Notes: generated by a model not told the origin, from the sequence alone. Numbered from the stretch's first letter, positions 1 through 9,236 are shown. The stretch: 64,000 nt of DNA from Undibacterium cyanobacteriorum (GCF_031326225.1 NZ_CP133720.1:4402001-4466000), one strand, 5' to 3'. Numbers and translations: made by a program.

Positions 1-1
1 C

Positions 2-220
2 ATTCCCTCTGAACAGGGTTCAATACTTGATGTGCTCGACTTACATCAAGCATTGTGCGAATTTGAGCAACTCGATCCCCGCGCAGCGCGCATCGTGGAG
101 TTGCGTTTTTTTGGCGGTCTGGAGCTCGAAGAAATCGCCGAAACACTCGACATCTCGCTAGCCACAATCAAACGCGACTGGACCCTTGCGCGCGCATGGA
201 TGCGTGCTCGACTAAGTTAG
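2..220 (+). CDS. ECF RNA polymerase sigma factor, C-terminal part (cut by window edge)
   Basis: The open frame runs in from the left edge without a start, so only about the last 72 residues are seen. They form sigma region 4: a helix-turn-helix around ELEEIAETLDISLATIKRDW followed by LARAWMRARL. The wording ELRFFGGLELEEIA and IKRDWTLARAW is typical of the Sigma70_ECF family (PF07638/TIGR02999), the ECF43-like group often encoded beside Ser/Thr kinases. It would direct RNA polymerase to a small regulon. Its TAG stop overlaps the TAA stop of the converging kinase gene, so the two share their 3' ends and may be partners. The family call is firm; the group is an inference from motif wording. Confidence 0.85.
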   Translation: MPSEQGSILDVLDLHQALCEFEQLDPRAARIVELRFFGGLELEEIAETLDISLATIKRDWTLARAWMRARLS

Positions 221-2835
221 TTTTTCAATTGTTGCCAGCGCTGCGCATAAAGTGGCGGCAAGGCCTGAATCTGCTGTGCCTGCTGATAAGCTGCTTCAGC
301 GAAATGTCGGTATTGACTGGCTAATGTTGTTCGTTCAAACTTTGCAGCGACTTCAAACCATCGAGCGCGCAACAACCACGCCGCTTGATCATTGGCCGCG
401 GGCTCGGTCGCCACCAGCAAGGGCTTACTTTGCTCGATGAGACGATGACTCGCTGGTGCGGTCAACAAATTGGCGAACTCCACTCTTAACCACGCCAAGC
501 GCCGTAGCTCTCGATCTGATTTCGCGATCGCTGCAAACTCTGGAATCAGCGTTTGGAAACGCTGTCTGGCCTGCGCTGTTTGTCCTGACTCACTCAACGC
601 CACCCCTGTGTACACCGCACCGGCAGCCCGACGCGTACGCCAGGTCGTATTATCGGGTTCCATCTGGATTAACTTATCATAAGCGGCCCAAGATACTTCG
701 CAATACGAGAAATCAACTTTTCTACGTAAAGCAAGTGCGGTGTTGCAAGCTAAGTTTGCCTCATTCGCGAGCGCTGCCCAATGCGCCACGTTTTGCGGTT
801 TCAAATGCGTCGCCTGCTGTAGCGCTTGCACTGCTTTTGCGCTCGCTGTAGCTGACCTTTCAAATTCACCAGCGTCAGATGCTTGGTAAGCCTCCGCCCC
901 ATAGCTAACACCCAGTTGATGATAACTTGGCGATTCTTTTGAGTTGATGAGCACGAGTTCGGTGAATTTTTCTTGCGCCGCGCGCAGTTCTGCATCTGCT
1001 TGTTGCCGTGACTTACTATCACTGCCGAGAAGCTGGGCTCGATTCAAGTGGGTCGAAGCCAGAGCATGCAAAACATTTTCATCTTTAGGAAATCGTTGAT
1101 CTGCTTTTTCCAAAATGTGGAGACGCTGTTGCTGCGCCTCTAAGGCGTCTGCCACCTTGCCTTGACCGCGGGCGACATTGGCGACAGCGCGCCACGCTTC
1201 TCCCCATGCGACGGAAAAGCTGGCGACACGATTTTGCGAACCAGCGCAGCGTTCAAACCAGTAGATCGCCCGCTTTGCGCTCGCGAACCCCGCAGTATTT
1301 TGCTGTAAAGATCGATTCTGATTATCGACCTGCATCTCCGCCATGCGCGACCAAGCATGGGCTAGATCTTCTTGTATGGCAGGGTCTGCGTCTGGCGCGC
1401 TCGCTAATTTCTCAAGATCATCAATCAGATCCTGCATCATTTTCGCGCGGATTTCTATCCCGCCCGGCAAATTGTCGATTTGATTTCCGACACGATAGAG
1501 CACGCCACGTGTCACGCTTTTCAAACGCTCAAGATTTTCTTGTGCTTGTAGTTGAGCCTTTTGTGCACGATGCGCTTGCAGTAGCGCAAAGCTACTTGCA
1601 CCTAAGATGAGTGCTACAGCAAATGCGCTCATCGTGGCGGCGAATCGATGACGACTAATCCACTTAGATAGCAGGTACCAAGTTGATAAAGGTCTTGCGC
1701 TAACGGGATATCCCTCTAAATACGCTCGGATATCAGCGGCAAACGCATCCACACTGGCGTACCGTTCTTCTGGATCTTTCCGCAAAGCTTTGAGCACGAT
1801 GTTGTCGATGTCACCTTGCAGCATGCTTGCGTCTAGCGCGAGACCCACTTCGTCCGAAGGCTTTACAGGGATCGTACTCGGCGCCTCTGGCAACTCATGC
1901 AAAACTGCATGTGCTGCTTCTGCCGGCGTCGTGGCCTGGCGACCATAGGGCTTTTGACCAGTCAATATGCCATACAATAGAACACCCAATGAATAGATGT
2001 CGGTTGCAGTTGTGACCGGTTCCCCTCGAATTTGCTCTGGACTTGAATAAGCTGGCGTGAGTACTCTCTGTTCCAGAATAGTCGCTTGAGATTCGTCGCC
2101 TTGCATAGGGTCGATTGCTTTAGCGATGCCAAAGTCTAACAATTTCACTTGCTGTTCACGATCGACCATGACGTTGCTCGGCTTCAAATCTCGATGCACT
2201 AGCAAGCGTGCGTGAGCATGTGAAACGGCCTGCAACAACTGCAAAAACAAGGCTAATCTTTCGCGTAAGCTTAATTGTAGGCAAGCGCGATCAATACTAA
2301 GTCCGTCGACTAGCTCCATGACAAAATACGGCGCGCCATTCGAACTCAAGCCTGCATCCAATAGTCGTGCGATATGGGGATGATTGAGGCGAGCCAAAGC
2401 TTGTTGTTCACTTGCGAAACGTCGCACGATATCGTCGCCGTCACGACCTGTACGCAAAACTTTCACTGCCGCCCAGCCTTCATAGCGACCATCGACCCGA
2501 TGGGCTTTGTAAACTTCGCCCATACCGCCAATACCAATCTGCTCTTCTAGCTCCCAGGCTCCTAACCTTGTACCGCTAAGGCTCGTTGTGACGGTGGAGG
2601 CAGGGAAGAACTCTCCGACCCGCGCCGCCTGCCGCAATTGTTGCGTAAAAGCGCCGGTCGCATCGGCCATTGCATGTCGCAAAAGACTTTCGATCTGCGT
2701 CTGTAACTCAGGCGCCAGTGCGAGCTCTCTGATCTTCAGCATTCGCTCATCTTCGGGTAAGGCAAGCACTTGCTCGAAAACTTGTTTCGCCAATTCCCAT
2801 TGCGCTGGGCTCAAAGCGGTCCATGAATGATTCAT
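217..2835 (-). CDS. Membrane-anchored Ser/Thr protein kinase with TPR-like C-terminal half
   Basis: A PknB-type kinase of 872 residues. All catalytic elements are visible: glycine loop GIGGMGEVYK near 101-110, catalytic Lys in AAVKVLR near 125, HRDLKPSN near 215-221, DFG near 234-236 and an SPEQ activation-segment end near 265. One membrane segment lies near 398-420, so the kinase is cytoplasmic and the following 450 helical, TPR-like residues would face the periplasm, perhaps as sensor. The first 90 residues form a helical lead also seen in kinases paired with ECF43 sigma factors. I chose the ATG at 2835; an upstream in-frame TTG adds 10 residues that look noncoding. The converging sigma gene suggests control by sigma phosphorylation, which is inference. 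Confidence 0.93.
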   Translation of the reverse strand: MNHSWTALSPAQWELAKQVFEQVLALPEDERMLKIRELALAPELQTQIESLLRHAMADATGAFTQQLRQAARVGEFFPASTVTTSLSGTRLGAWELEEQIGIGGMGEVYKAHRVDGRYEGWAAVKVLRTGRDGDDIVRRFASEQQALARLNHPHIARLLDAGLSSNGAPYFVMELVDGLSIDRACLQLSLRERLALFLQLLQAVSHAHARLLVHRDLKPSNVMVDREQQVKLLDFGIAKAIDPMQGDESQATILEQRVLTPAYSSPEQIRGEPVTTATDIYSLGVLLYGILTGQKPYGRQATTPAEAAHAVLHELPEAPSTIPVKPSDEVGLALDASMLQGDIDNIVLKALRKDPEERYASVDAFAADIRAYLEGYPVSARPLSTWYLLSKWISRHRFAATMSAFAVALILGASSFALLQAHRAQKAQLQAQENLERLKSVTRGVLYRVGNQIDNLPGGIEIRAKMMQDLIDDLEKLASAPDADPAIQEDLAHAWSRMAEMQVDNQNRSLQQNTAGFASAKRAIYWFERCAGSQNRVASFSVAWGEAWRAVANVARGQGKVADALEAQQQRLHILEKADQRFPKDENVLHALASTHLNRAQLLGSDSKSRQQADAELRAAQEKFTELVLINSKESPSYHQLGVSYGAEAYQASDAGEFERSATASAKAVQALQQATHLKPQNVAHWAALANEANLACNTALALRRKVDFSYCEVSWAAYDKLIQMEPDNTTWRTRRAAGAVYTGVALSESGQTAQARQRFQTLIPEFAAIAKSDRELRRLAWLRVEFANLLTAPASHRLIEQSKPLLVATEPAANDQAAWLLRARWFEVAAKFERTTLASQYRHFAEAAYQQAQQIQALPPLYAQRWQQLKN

Positions 2836-3034
2836 CGCGTCGGTATTAAAAAAAATATCAAGCAAATCTTACCGCACCGACTTATGGAAACATAATCAAA
2901 TGAACAACAATTCAAGAAATTTGCACGACTGTGAGCTGTTTTCTTCACTTTTCTCGCGTAAGTACTTAAGCCGATTAAAGCAACAAAGTTGATCCCGTCT
3001 CGGCTCCGTGAATCAATCAGGAATGAGGAAAATT

Positions 3035-4066
3035 ATGGCAATCAATATGAAAAAAAATTGGCTACAAGCTACGCTTATCGGCGCTCTGTTAATTAGTACA
3101 GGGGCAACTGCGCACGCTGGCATCCTAGATATGTTGAAAGGTAAGGACAAGCCTATCGTAATCGAACGTGATAGCGACATGAAAAAAACAATGGCGTTGG
3201 CCATCAAGGAAAGTGATCCCATCTTTAAAGTACGTGGCGATAAAATTACCAAGGTTGGTATCAGCGCATTTCAAGTGCAATTCATCACAGACTCTAGCCT
3301 GTCCCAGACCCGTAAAAATATCGGTAGCGGAAACGAGGTCCGAGCAGCTGTGCAGTACAAGCTTGAAGTGCCACCTATCGAGGTATATCAAAGAATTACT
3401 GATTTGATGCGAACACAACTCGAAAATGAGCTGCGGGAACGTGGTTATGAAATCATCACCGCAGAAAAATTAAGCGAGGATAACGACTTCGCTGCCAAGA
3501 TTCGCAATACGCCATCACTGACCAGCAGTGAACCTGGATTCTTTTCCAAATCAGGTGAAATTACAGTTCATGCTAGCGGTACAGCAGATACTTTTGGCAT
3601 CATGCAGGGAGCGGCCGAAATGCGCCTTGCAGAAAAATTTGGTAGTGGTACTGCCATGTTAAAAGTAAGGCTCGTCGTCAATTTCGCTTCAATGGAAGAA
3701 ATGGGTTTTGTCGATCGCGCCCTGGCAGGCGCAGACGCTGGAATAAAACACAAAGTTGGTCTATCGATCGAAGCTGACTCAGCGTCGAATAGCCCTAGCC
3801 ATTTAGCCCTCGGCACCCCGTTGGGAGTATGGCCCATGCCGATTCGCAGTCGCATTTTTATGAACAATCCGATTGCAAAACAAGTCGAGAAAATGAATGA
3901 GAGTACCAGCGAGGCCGCGATTGGTTTCTTGAAGTCGCTTGCCGGTGGAAGTAGTGTTGGGACACGCTACTTGGTCACCCCCGCAGATGACTACGAAGCG
4001 CAAATGTCTGAGGGTCTTAAGCTCGTGATGAGTATGTGTGCTGAGACTTTGCCCTCATTAAAATAG
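3035..4066 (+). CDS. Secreted protein of unknown function
   Basis: I do not recognise a family. The start is the ATG at 3035, with GAGG six bases upstream; an upstream in-frame GTG at 3008 lacks a ribosome site. The 343-residue product begins MAINMKKNWLQ, has a hydrophobic stretch ending in ATAHA, and is probably cut by signal peptidase I before GILDMLKGK. The mature part is soluble, mixed alpha/beta, has a stretch VYQRITDLMRTQLENELRERG that looks helical, and has no repeats or metal motifs. It may be periplasmic. It stands alone: the kinase gene diverges upstream and no terminator is obvious downstream. Confidence 0.75.
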   Translation: MAINMKKNWLQATLIGALLISTGATAHAGILDMLKGKDKPIVIERDSDMKKTMALAIKESDPIFKVRGDKITKVGISAFQVQFITDSSLSQTRKNIGSGNEVRAAVQYKLEVPPIEVYQRITDLMRTQLENELRERGYEIITAEKLSEDNDFAAKIRNTPSLTSSEPGFFSKSGEITVHASGTADTFGIMQGAAEMRLAEKFGSGTAMLKVRLVVNFASMEEMGFVDRALAGADAGIKHKVGLSIEADSASNSPSHLALGTPLGVWPMPIRSRIFMNNPIAKQVEKMNESTSEAAIGFLKSLAGGSSVGTRYLVTPADDYEAQMSEGLKLVMSMCAETLPSLK

Positions 4067-4373
4067 GCGGGATTAAAGAAACAATCGCAGTATCTGCTAT
4101 CGGGTACTTTGACAAGCAAATTGTGAATGTCGCCTGACCTTCTAGCTTCGTATTAACAAGAAGTCCCGATAGCTGCGCTTCGATAGCAAACATGAATTTT
4201 ATTCAGAAGAACCACTCCTCGGCGCCTAAAGAAACGATCTTTGGATTCGACATTCTATACCTGTTAAGCGTGTGATAGGGGCGAACGCGGAATCTTCTAA
4301 GATGCTGCGAGATATGGCGATTTAAACACAGAAATTCTGCGATAATGAAGAGAGTCATCTCTCTCTTATCGCT
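4067..4373. other. Intergenic stretch with hairpin at the next start codon
   Basis: No reading frame with a ribosome site and no clear terminator were found in these 307 bases. The one structured element is the imperfect hairpin at 4339-4372 just before the ATG at 4374, described separately. Confidence 0.6.
4339..4372 (+). promoter_or_regulatory. Hairpin abutting the start codon of the gene at 4374
   Basis: GCGATAA (4339-4345) pairs with TTATCGC (4366-4372), and AGAGAG (4349-4354) with CTCTCT (4360-4365), leaving a small bulge on one side. The stem ends two bases before ATG and there is no Shine-Dalgarno outside it. It could hide the initiation site, or the real start may lie downstream. Confidence 0.4.
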
Positions 4374-4928
4374 ATGAACGTCCGCAATAACATTTCTTTT
4401 TTGAGTCTGGTTTCAGGCTTAGATTCAGGCCTGGTTTCAAGCCTCGGCCAGACGCGCCAAGTACGCCTTCGACATACGCTGGTGCGCTTAGGCTTTAGCT
4501 TCGGCTTTGGCTTTATTGCACTCCTCTCGACACAGACCGCCTCAGCGCAAATGTTGACCCAAACCAATCGCGATATTGGCAAAGGTTATTTGCTCCAAGA
4601 ATCTCAACAAGTGAATGTGCCCGGTCGTTGGCATAGCGATCGACGCAATCATTTTCTGTATTACGGCAAACGCTATGTGTGCCAATGCACCTTTTACAGC
4701 ATTTCGGAACAAGGGCGCTTTGTGATTTTCCAAACGGTCGGCAATAAGGCCGTGATGCTATTTGACGCGAAGCTCAATCAAGTCTCGACACTGAAAAAAC
4801 TCGCAGAAGAAAAAGTCAAAGAGGTAAGCTGGGATGCCAAAACCGAATGGCGCGCTACCGTCGTGCAAAATCTTGCCGACGACAAAACAAAGACCACTAA
4901 ATTGACTCTTCCTCACAAAGATAAATAG
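4374..4928 (+). CDS. Small secreted protein of unknown function
   Basis: The product is 184 residues with a long N-terminal region. A hydrophobic segment LGFSFGFGFIALLSTQTASA near 42-61 ends in a signal peptidase I site before QMLTQ. If translation starts at 4374 the basic lead before that segment is unusually long; an internal GTG near residue 40 would give a normal signal peptide. The mature part is about 125 residues, charged, with a single CQC pair and a Lys-rich tail. No family recognised. It is the first of four closely spaced plus-strand genes: the racemase gene begins seven bases downstream. Confidence 0.65.
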   Translation: MNVRNNISFLSLVSGLDSGLVSSLGQTRQVRLRHTLVRLGFSFGFGFIALLSTQTASAQMLTQTNRDIGKGYLLQESQQVNVPGRWHSDRRNHFLYYGKRYVCQCTFYSISEQGRFVIFQTVGNKAVMLFDAKLNQVSTLKKLAEEKVKEVSWDAKTEWRATVVQNLADDKTKTTKLTLPHKDK

Positions 4929-4935
4929 ACAGATC

Positions 4936-5631
4936 ATGAAAACCATAGGACTCATAGGCGGCATGAGTTGGGAATCGACCATTCCCTATTACCGCATCAT
5001 CAATCAAACGATTAAACAAAAACTCGGTGGTTTTCATTCAGCGAAGCTGGTGCTGGTCAGTGTCGACTTTCATGAAATCGAGGAACTACAACGCGCTGGC
5101 GATTGGGATGGTGCAGCCGCGATCTTGAGTCAAGCGGCGAAGTCACTTGAAGCCGCTGGCGCTGACTTTATCGTGATCTGTACTAACACCATGCACAAAG
5201 TCGCGCCAACGATAGAACAAGCAGTGAAGCTGCCGATTTTCCATATCGCCGACCCGACTGCGGAAGAAATCAAACGCCAAGGCATACAAACAATTGGTTT
5301 GCTTGGCACACGTTTTACGATGGAACAAGATTTTTACAAAGAACGCCTACGCAGCCGTCATAGCTTAGAAGTCGTGATTCCAAATAGCGAAGATATGGAC
5401 ATCATCCATCGCATCATTTACCACGAGCTCTGCCTCGGCAAAGTCGAAGACGCTTCACGTCAAGAATACCGACGCATCATGGCACAACTAGTCGCTCAAA
5501 GAGCGCAAGGCATCATCTTAGGCTGCACTGAAATTTCACTCTTAGTCGGTGCGGCAGACGCCAGCGTGCCTTTGTTTGATACGACGGGCTTACATGCCAG
5601 TAAAGCGGCTGAGTTTGCGCTGCTAGACTGA
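4936..5631 (+). CDS. Aspartate/glutamate racemase family protein (RacX/YgeA type)
   Basis: This 231-residue protein matches the Asp/Glu/hydantoin racemase superfamily throughout. It begins MKTIGLIGGMSWESTIPYY, the standard start of the group. The two catalytic cysteines are Cys82 in VICTNTMHK and Cys197 in GIILGCTEI. Such enzymes interconvert L- and D-amino acids without a cofactor by two-base chemistry in the cytoplasm; YgeA/RacX members have broad substrate range and often supply D-amino acids for cell wall work. The exact substrate cannot be read from sequence. It sits in a close plus-strand cluster, nine bases ahead of the hydrolase gene. Ribosome sites in this cluster are weak, which fits translational coupling. 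Confidence 0.92.
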   Translation: MKTIGLIGGMSWESTIPYYRIINQTIKQKLGGFHSAKLVLVSVDFHEIEELQRAGDWDGAAAILSQAAKSLEAAGADFIVICTNTMHKVAPTIEQAVKLPIFHIADPTAEEIKRQGIQTIGLLGTRFTMEQDFYKERLRSRHSLEVVIPNSEDMDIIHRIIYHELCLGKVEDASRQEYRRIMAQLVAQRAQGIILGCTEISLLVGAADASVPLFDTTGLHASKAAEFALLD

Positions 5632-5640
5632 CACAGTTGT

Positions 5641-6393
5641 ATGCGGAACCGACTTCCTGATCTCGTTCTACTACCGGGCATGGATGGCACGGGTAGGCTC
5701 TTTCAGGATTATGTGGGTCACTTATTGCAGAGCGAACCCACGCTGAAGGTTCACGTTATCGATTATCCGCCTGATCGAATTCTTGGCTATCAGGAGCTGA
5801 AGGATTTGATTAAAAGAAGGCTTCCGCAAGATAGTGATTTTTTCTTGCTAGGCGAATCCTTTTCAGGACCACTAGCGATCGAACTCGCAGGTGATTTTGC
5901 CATTGAGCACCCACAGCATCTACAAGGCTTAATTCTCTGCGCGACCTTTCACAAAAATCCGCAAGCCTTACTCGCTCCGTTTTCTGGCTTAACACGCTTA
6001 TTCGCTCCACAGCATATCCCACGTGCTTTGATCAATTGGATGATGTTCGATAGCCATGCAAAACCATCACACCAAGAAGCCCTCTATCGAAGCTTAGAAT
6101 TGGTGGATGAGAAGGTCATGCAACATCGTTGTCGTGAAGTGCTGCAGGTCAATGTGACTGACAAGCTATCCGCCATCACCTGTCCTGTGCTCTACCTGCA
6201 AGCGCAATCTGATCGACTGATTCCTGCCCATCACGGTCGCGCCATTCAAAAGCTCATCCCTCAAACGCAGCTCATCCGCTTTACCAGTGGTCATATGTTG
6301 TTGCAAACCCAAGCAAAACTAGCAAGCGACGCGACACTCGCGTTTATGCGACAATCAGTCAAGCCATCAAGCGCCTCAATCAATTCAAACTAA
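5641..6393 (+). CDS. Alpha/beta hydrolase
   Basis: A 250-residue cytoplasmic alpha/beta-hydrolase fold protein. The oxyanion region reads LLPGMDGTGRLF (10-21), the nucleophile elbow is GESFSG with Ser73, and the acid and base are probably in LQAQSDRLIP and the late SGHMLLQ motif (His near 225). The family includes esterases and thioesterases acting on small acyl compounds, and the substrate is not predictable here. There is no signal peptide. It follows the racemase gene by nine bases and precedes the dioxygenase gene by 18, so the three are probably cotranscribed. Confidence 0.85.
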   Translation: MRNRLPDLVLLPGMDGTGRLFQDYVGHLLQSEPTLKVHVIDYPPDRILGYQELKDLIKRRLPQDSDFFLLGESFSGPLAIELAGDFAIEHPQHLQGLILCATFHKNPQALLAPFSGLTRLFAPQHIPRALINWMMFDSHAKPSHQEALYRSLELVDEKVMQHRCREVLQVNVTDKLSAITCPVLYLQAQSDRLIPAHHGRAIQKLIPQTQLIRFTSGHMLLQTQAKLASDATLAFMRQSVKPSSASINSN

Positions 6394-6411
6394 GCCTAAA
6401 CACAATTCATC

Positions 6412-7203
6412 ATGAACCATCAACACATGCCTGCCATTTTTCTAGGACATGGGAGTCCTATGAATGCAATCGAAGACAATGCTTACACAGAGGCGTGGAG
6501 TGCTTTGGGGCGACGGTTTCCGAATCCACGCGCGATTGTGATGGTGTCGGCGCATTGGATGACGCATACCACGGCGGTCACCGCCATGGCGCAACCGAAA
6601 ACCATTCATGATTTCGGCGGTTTCCCACCAGCCTTATATGAGATGCAGTATCCAGCTCCAGGCTCTCCGGCATTGGCGCAACAAGTAGCCGATCTTTTGA
6701 CGAGTAGCGGCGTGACGCAACAGGTTGCACTCGATCAGGCGTGGGGCCTCGATCATGGCACATGGTCGGTATTGGCCAAAGTGTATCCGGCGGCGAATAT
6801 TCCGGTGATACAACTGAGCCTCAACATGAACGAAGAAGCGCCGTATCACTTTGCGATTGGGCAGCAATTGGCTCAATTACGCGAGCAAGGTGTGATGATC
6901 ATGGCGAGCGGGAATGTGGTCCACAATCTACGTGCGCTCAACCCACAAATCAAGGCTTACGATTGGGCGCGACGCTTTGATGATTTAGTGCGCGATACTA
7001 TTGTGGCCGGTGACTTTGACAAGCTCATCGCCTTTGACACACTCGGGCAAGATGCTCGTTACTCGATTCCCACAGCAGAGCACTTCTTACCTTTGCTGTA
7101 CATCCTCGGCGCCAAAGGTACCGACGATAGCACCGAGGTGATTTGTCATGACACGGCCATGGGCTCGATTAGCATGACCTCGTATATTTTTCATCGAGCA
7201 TGA
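6412..7203 (+). CDS. ygiD: DODA-type extradiol dioxygenase (YgiD-like)
   Basis: A 263-residue member of the class III extradiol ring-cleavage family (LigB fold). Conserved metal-binding and active-site histidines are visible in LGHGSPMNAI near the N-terminus, VMVSAHWMTH near 48-54, GNVVHNLRAL in the middle and AEHFLPLL near the C-terminus. E. coli YgiD opens the ring of L-DOPA (4,5-cleavage). The native substrate in this organism is unknown; YgiD symbol is by family resemblance. It is the last gene of the 4374-7203 cluster and is followed by a strong terminator at 7273. Confidence 0.92.
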   Translation: MNHQHMPAIFLGHGSPMNAIEDNAYTEAWSALGRRFPNPRAIVMVSAHWMTHTTAVTAMAQPKTIHDFGGFPPALYEMQYPAPGSPALAQQVADLLTSSGVTQQVALDQAWGLDHGTWSVLAKVYPAANIPVIQLSLNMNEEAPYHFAIGQQLAQLREQGVMIMASGNVVHNLRALNPQIKAYDWARRFDDLVRDTIVAGDFDKLIAFDTLGQDARYSIPTAEHFLPLLYILGAKGTDDSTEVICHDTAMGSISMTSYIFHRA

Positions 7204-7272
7204 GGTAAGAGCTACGCGCTAGCAATTGCTGCACTTAAATCAGATTAGATCCGCTCCTACAAGCACCAAAAG

Positions 7273-7310
7273 AAAATCGGCGGTGATTTTGCGATCACCG
7301 CCGATTTTTT
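7273..7310. terminator. Bidirectional intrinsic terminator
   Basis: A perfect 15-bp stem, AAAATCGGCGGTGAT at 7273-7287 and its complement at 7294-7308, closes a six-base loop. It has T-runs on the plus side and the matching A-run on the left. It lies between converging ygiD and the M28 peptidase gene and can serve both. Confidence 0.93.
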
Positions 7311-7347
7311 ACTTTCTAAACTCGTTCAAACCAAACTACTGCCAAAA

Positions 7348-8952
7348 TCAACGCTTCGCTGGTTCTGGTGGCAAAGGTTTGCGTGGCAACAGATCATCAC
7401 GATTCGCTGCGTGTGCAACGAAGCTCGCCATAATCATCGACGCCTGCATCATGTCGCCTTTTTGTACTTTGTCGTACACGTCAATATTAGTGTGGTGCGT
7501 ACGTGTAAAGTAGTCCATCGGTTCTTGGATGAATTGGAAGCCAGGGACACCGACCGCATCGAAACTCACGTGATCCGTGGAACCGGTCTTCTTCATCGTC
7601 GTCGTCTTAGCGCCGAGGTCATGGAATGGTGCCAACCATGAATCAAAAATCGCTTTTACAGCGGCATTATTTTCTGCATAGATACCGCGGATCTTGCCAC
7701 CACCATTGTCGAGGTTGAAGTAAGCGGAGATTTTGCCGTGCATGGGTTTGTAGACCAAAGGATTGGTATTACGACGCATGAAAGACGGTACATCTTTATC
7801 CGCTGGATCATTCGATTCTGCACGCGATGCGACGTATTTGTTCACGTAGAAACGGGAACCCAACAAGCCTTGCTCTTCGCCGCCCCACAAAGCGATGCGA
7901 ATGGTACGACGTGGTTTGAAGCCGATCGCTTTCAACATACGCACTGCTTCCATCGCCACCGCAACACCAGCAGCATTATCGGTTGCGCCAGTGCCGGCAT
8001 GCCAGGAATCCAAGTGACCACCAAGCATCACGACTTCATCTTTCTTATCTGTACCTGGAATTTCAGCGTAGACGTTGATGGAGTTTGCTGGGTCTTCATC
8101 ACTGAAATTGACCGCACTTTCCACTTCCAACATCACGTCTTTTTTCTTTTCCAACAAACGATAGATACGATTGTAGTGCTCGGCGCTCATGACAAACGCG
8201 GCAGGACCTGTATCCTCGCCCGCTTTGTAGGAACCACCGCCTTGTACGAAAATAGTGCCGTCGTCACCGCGAGAGACATTCACCGTCGCCAAAACTTTTT
8301 CTTCCATCAAGAATGGGATCAGTTTCTTGTTGAAGGCCTGGCGTTTCGCGAAAGCCGCTGCGTCAAATGGTGCGCGGGCTGGACCGGATTCAAACTCCAT
8401 ATTGGCGATGTCGTGCAGATCTTGCTCGGTATAACGCTTCGCATCGGCTGTCATGTGTAAGGGTGTCGCGATCGGTGCATCACGGAACAAGATAACGCCG
8501 TTCAACTTACCTTTCCATTTCGCCAAATCTTCTTCTGATTCGAGTTTGGCGTACACTGCTTTGCCGCGCTTCAAACCGTCTGTGCCTGGGGTCCACGCTT
8601 TTGGGATTGCCACTAATTCCAGATTACCTGGCGCCACCATACGCATACTGGCTTTTTCCAAGACCCAGCTACGACCAAACGGACCGATATTTTCGACTTG
8701 CGCATTCTGCAAACCCCAATCAGTCAACTGCTTCTGCGTCCACTCACCCGCTTTCTTCAAGGACGGAGAGCCTGTCAAACGTGGACCGATTTCATCCGTC
8801 AACACGCTCAAAGTATCCATGACCTTCGAACGGCTTGTACCTTCGTCACGAATCTTGTTGATCAATACCAAATCGACTTTTTCATCGGCTGCAATGGCTG
8901 GCAGGCTGACACCTGCGACCAGTGAGCACACTAGCAAACTAATTAAGCGCAT
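7348..8952 (-). CDS. Secreted M28 family zinc metallopeptidase
   Basis: A 534-residue protein with a signal peptide (MRLISLLVCSLVAGVSLPAIA, cut about 21). It carries the full M28 set of dizinc ligands: His313 in GGHLDSWH, bridging Asp325 in TDNAAG, Glu359/Glu360 in WGGEEQG, Asp415 in FNLDNGGG and a late His in RTHHTNIDVYD. A PA-like insert domain spans roughly residues 110-240. These enzymes remove N-terminal or C-terminal residues from peptides outside the cytoplasm. The gene is divergent from the S9 peptidase gene across 284 bases, so both could share control. The ATG start directly precedes a normal signal peptide. Confidence 0.95.
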   Translation of the reverse strand: MRLISLLVCSLVAGVSLPAIAADEKVDLVLINKIRDEGTSRSKVMDTLSVLTDEIGPRLTGSPSLKKAGEWTQKQLTDWGLQNAQVENIGPFGRSWVLEKASMRMVAPGNLELVAIPKAWTPGTDGLKRGKAVYAKLESEEDLAKWKGKLNGVILFRDAPIATPLHMTADAKRYTEQDLHDIANMEFESGPARAPFDAAAFAKRQAFNKKLIPFLMEEKVLATVNVSRGDDGTIFVQGGGSYKAGEDTGPAAFVMSAEHYNRIYRLLEKKKDVMLEVESAVNFSDEDPANSINVYAEIPGTDKKDEVVMLGGHLDSWHAGTGATDNAAGVAVAMEAVRMLKAIGFKPRRTIRIALWGGEEQGLLGSRFYVNKYVASRAESNDPADKDVPSFMRRNTNPLVYKPMHGKISAYFNLDNGGGKIRGIYAENNAAVKAIFDSWLAPFHDLGAKTTTMKKTGSTDHVSFDAVGVPGFQFIQEPMDYFTRTHHTNIDVYDKVQKGDMMQASMIMASFVAHAANRDDLLPRKPLPPEPAKR

Positions 8953-9236
8953 CTTTGTTTCCCTTATTGTGAAGTGCCGGTTGCATTCTTTTTTGCCTCA
9001 AGGATTTTTTAATTGCTCGATTCCTTGATCGAACTTCGATTAGAGAGAAATGAAATGGTTCCCGATTCCGGTTCAAATTTTGTAGCGCTATGTATCAAGC
9101 CAAATGTTTACACTGAATCCGCACTTCATTCTCATCAAAAGCGTTGTTTCTGATTGCAATACTTAGAATAAACTTTTGACATCTTCCATTTTCAAATGAA
9201 TAATCTGCGCCACAAGTTTTTTCGGAGGATGTCACC
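8953..9236. other. Shared upstream region of two divergent peptidase genes
   Basis: No gene seen. It must hold the promoters of the M28 (minus) and S9 (plus) genes. The only firm site is GGAGG at 9224-9228, eight bases before the TTG start at 9237. Confidence 0.6.

Noticed and set aside
2836..2865. Ten extra N-terminal codons of the kinase from an upstream TTG
   Set aside because: The ATG at 2835 begins the conserved lead, and the TTG has no ribosome site.
4405..4450. Short GGTTTCA/GGCCTGG near-repeats at the start of the gene at 4374
   Set aside because: They are within a coding frame, imperfect, and have only two or three copies.
7738..8460. 240-codon plus-strand frame opposite the M28 peptidase
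   Set aside because: It lies fully within the peptidase gene, and its composition (many His, Phe, Arg, Thr) is what antisense of a real gene gives.
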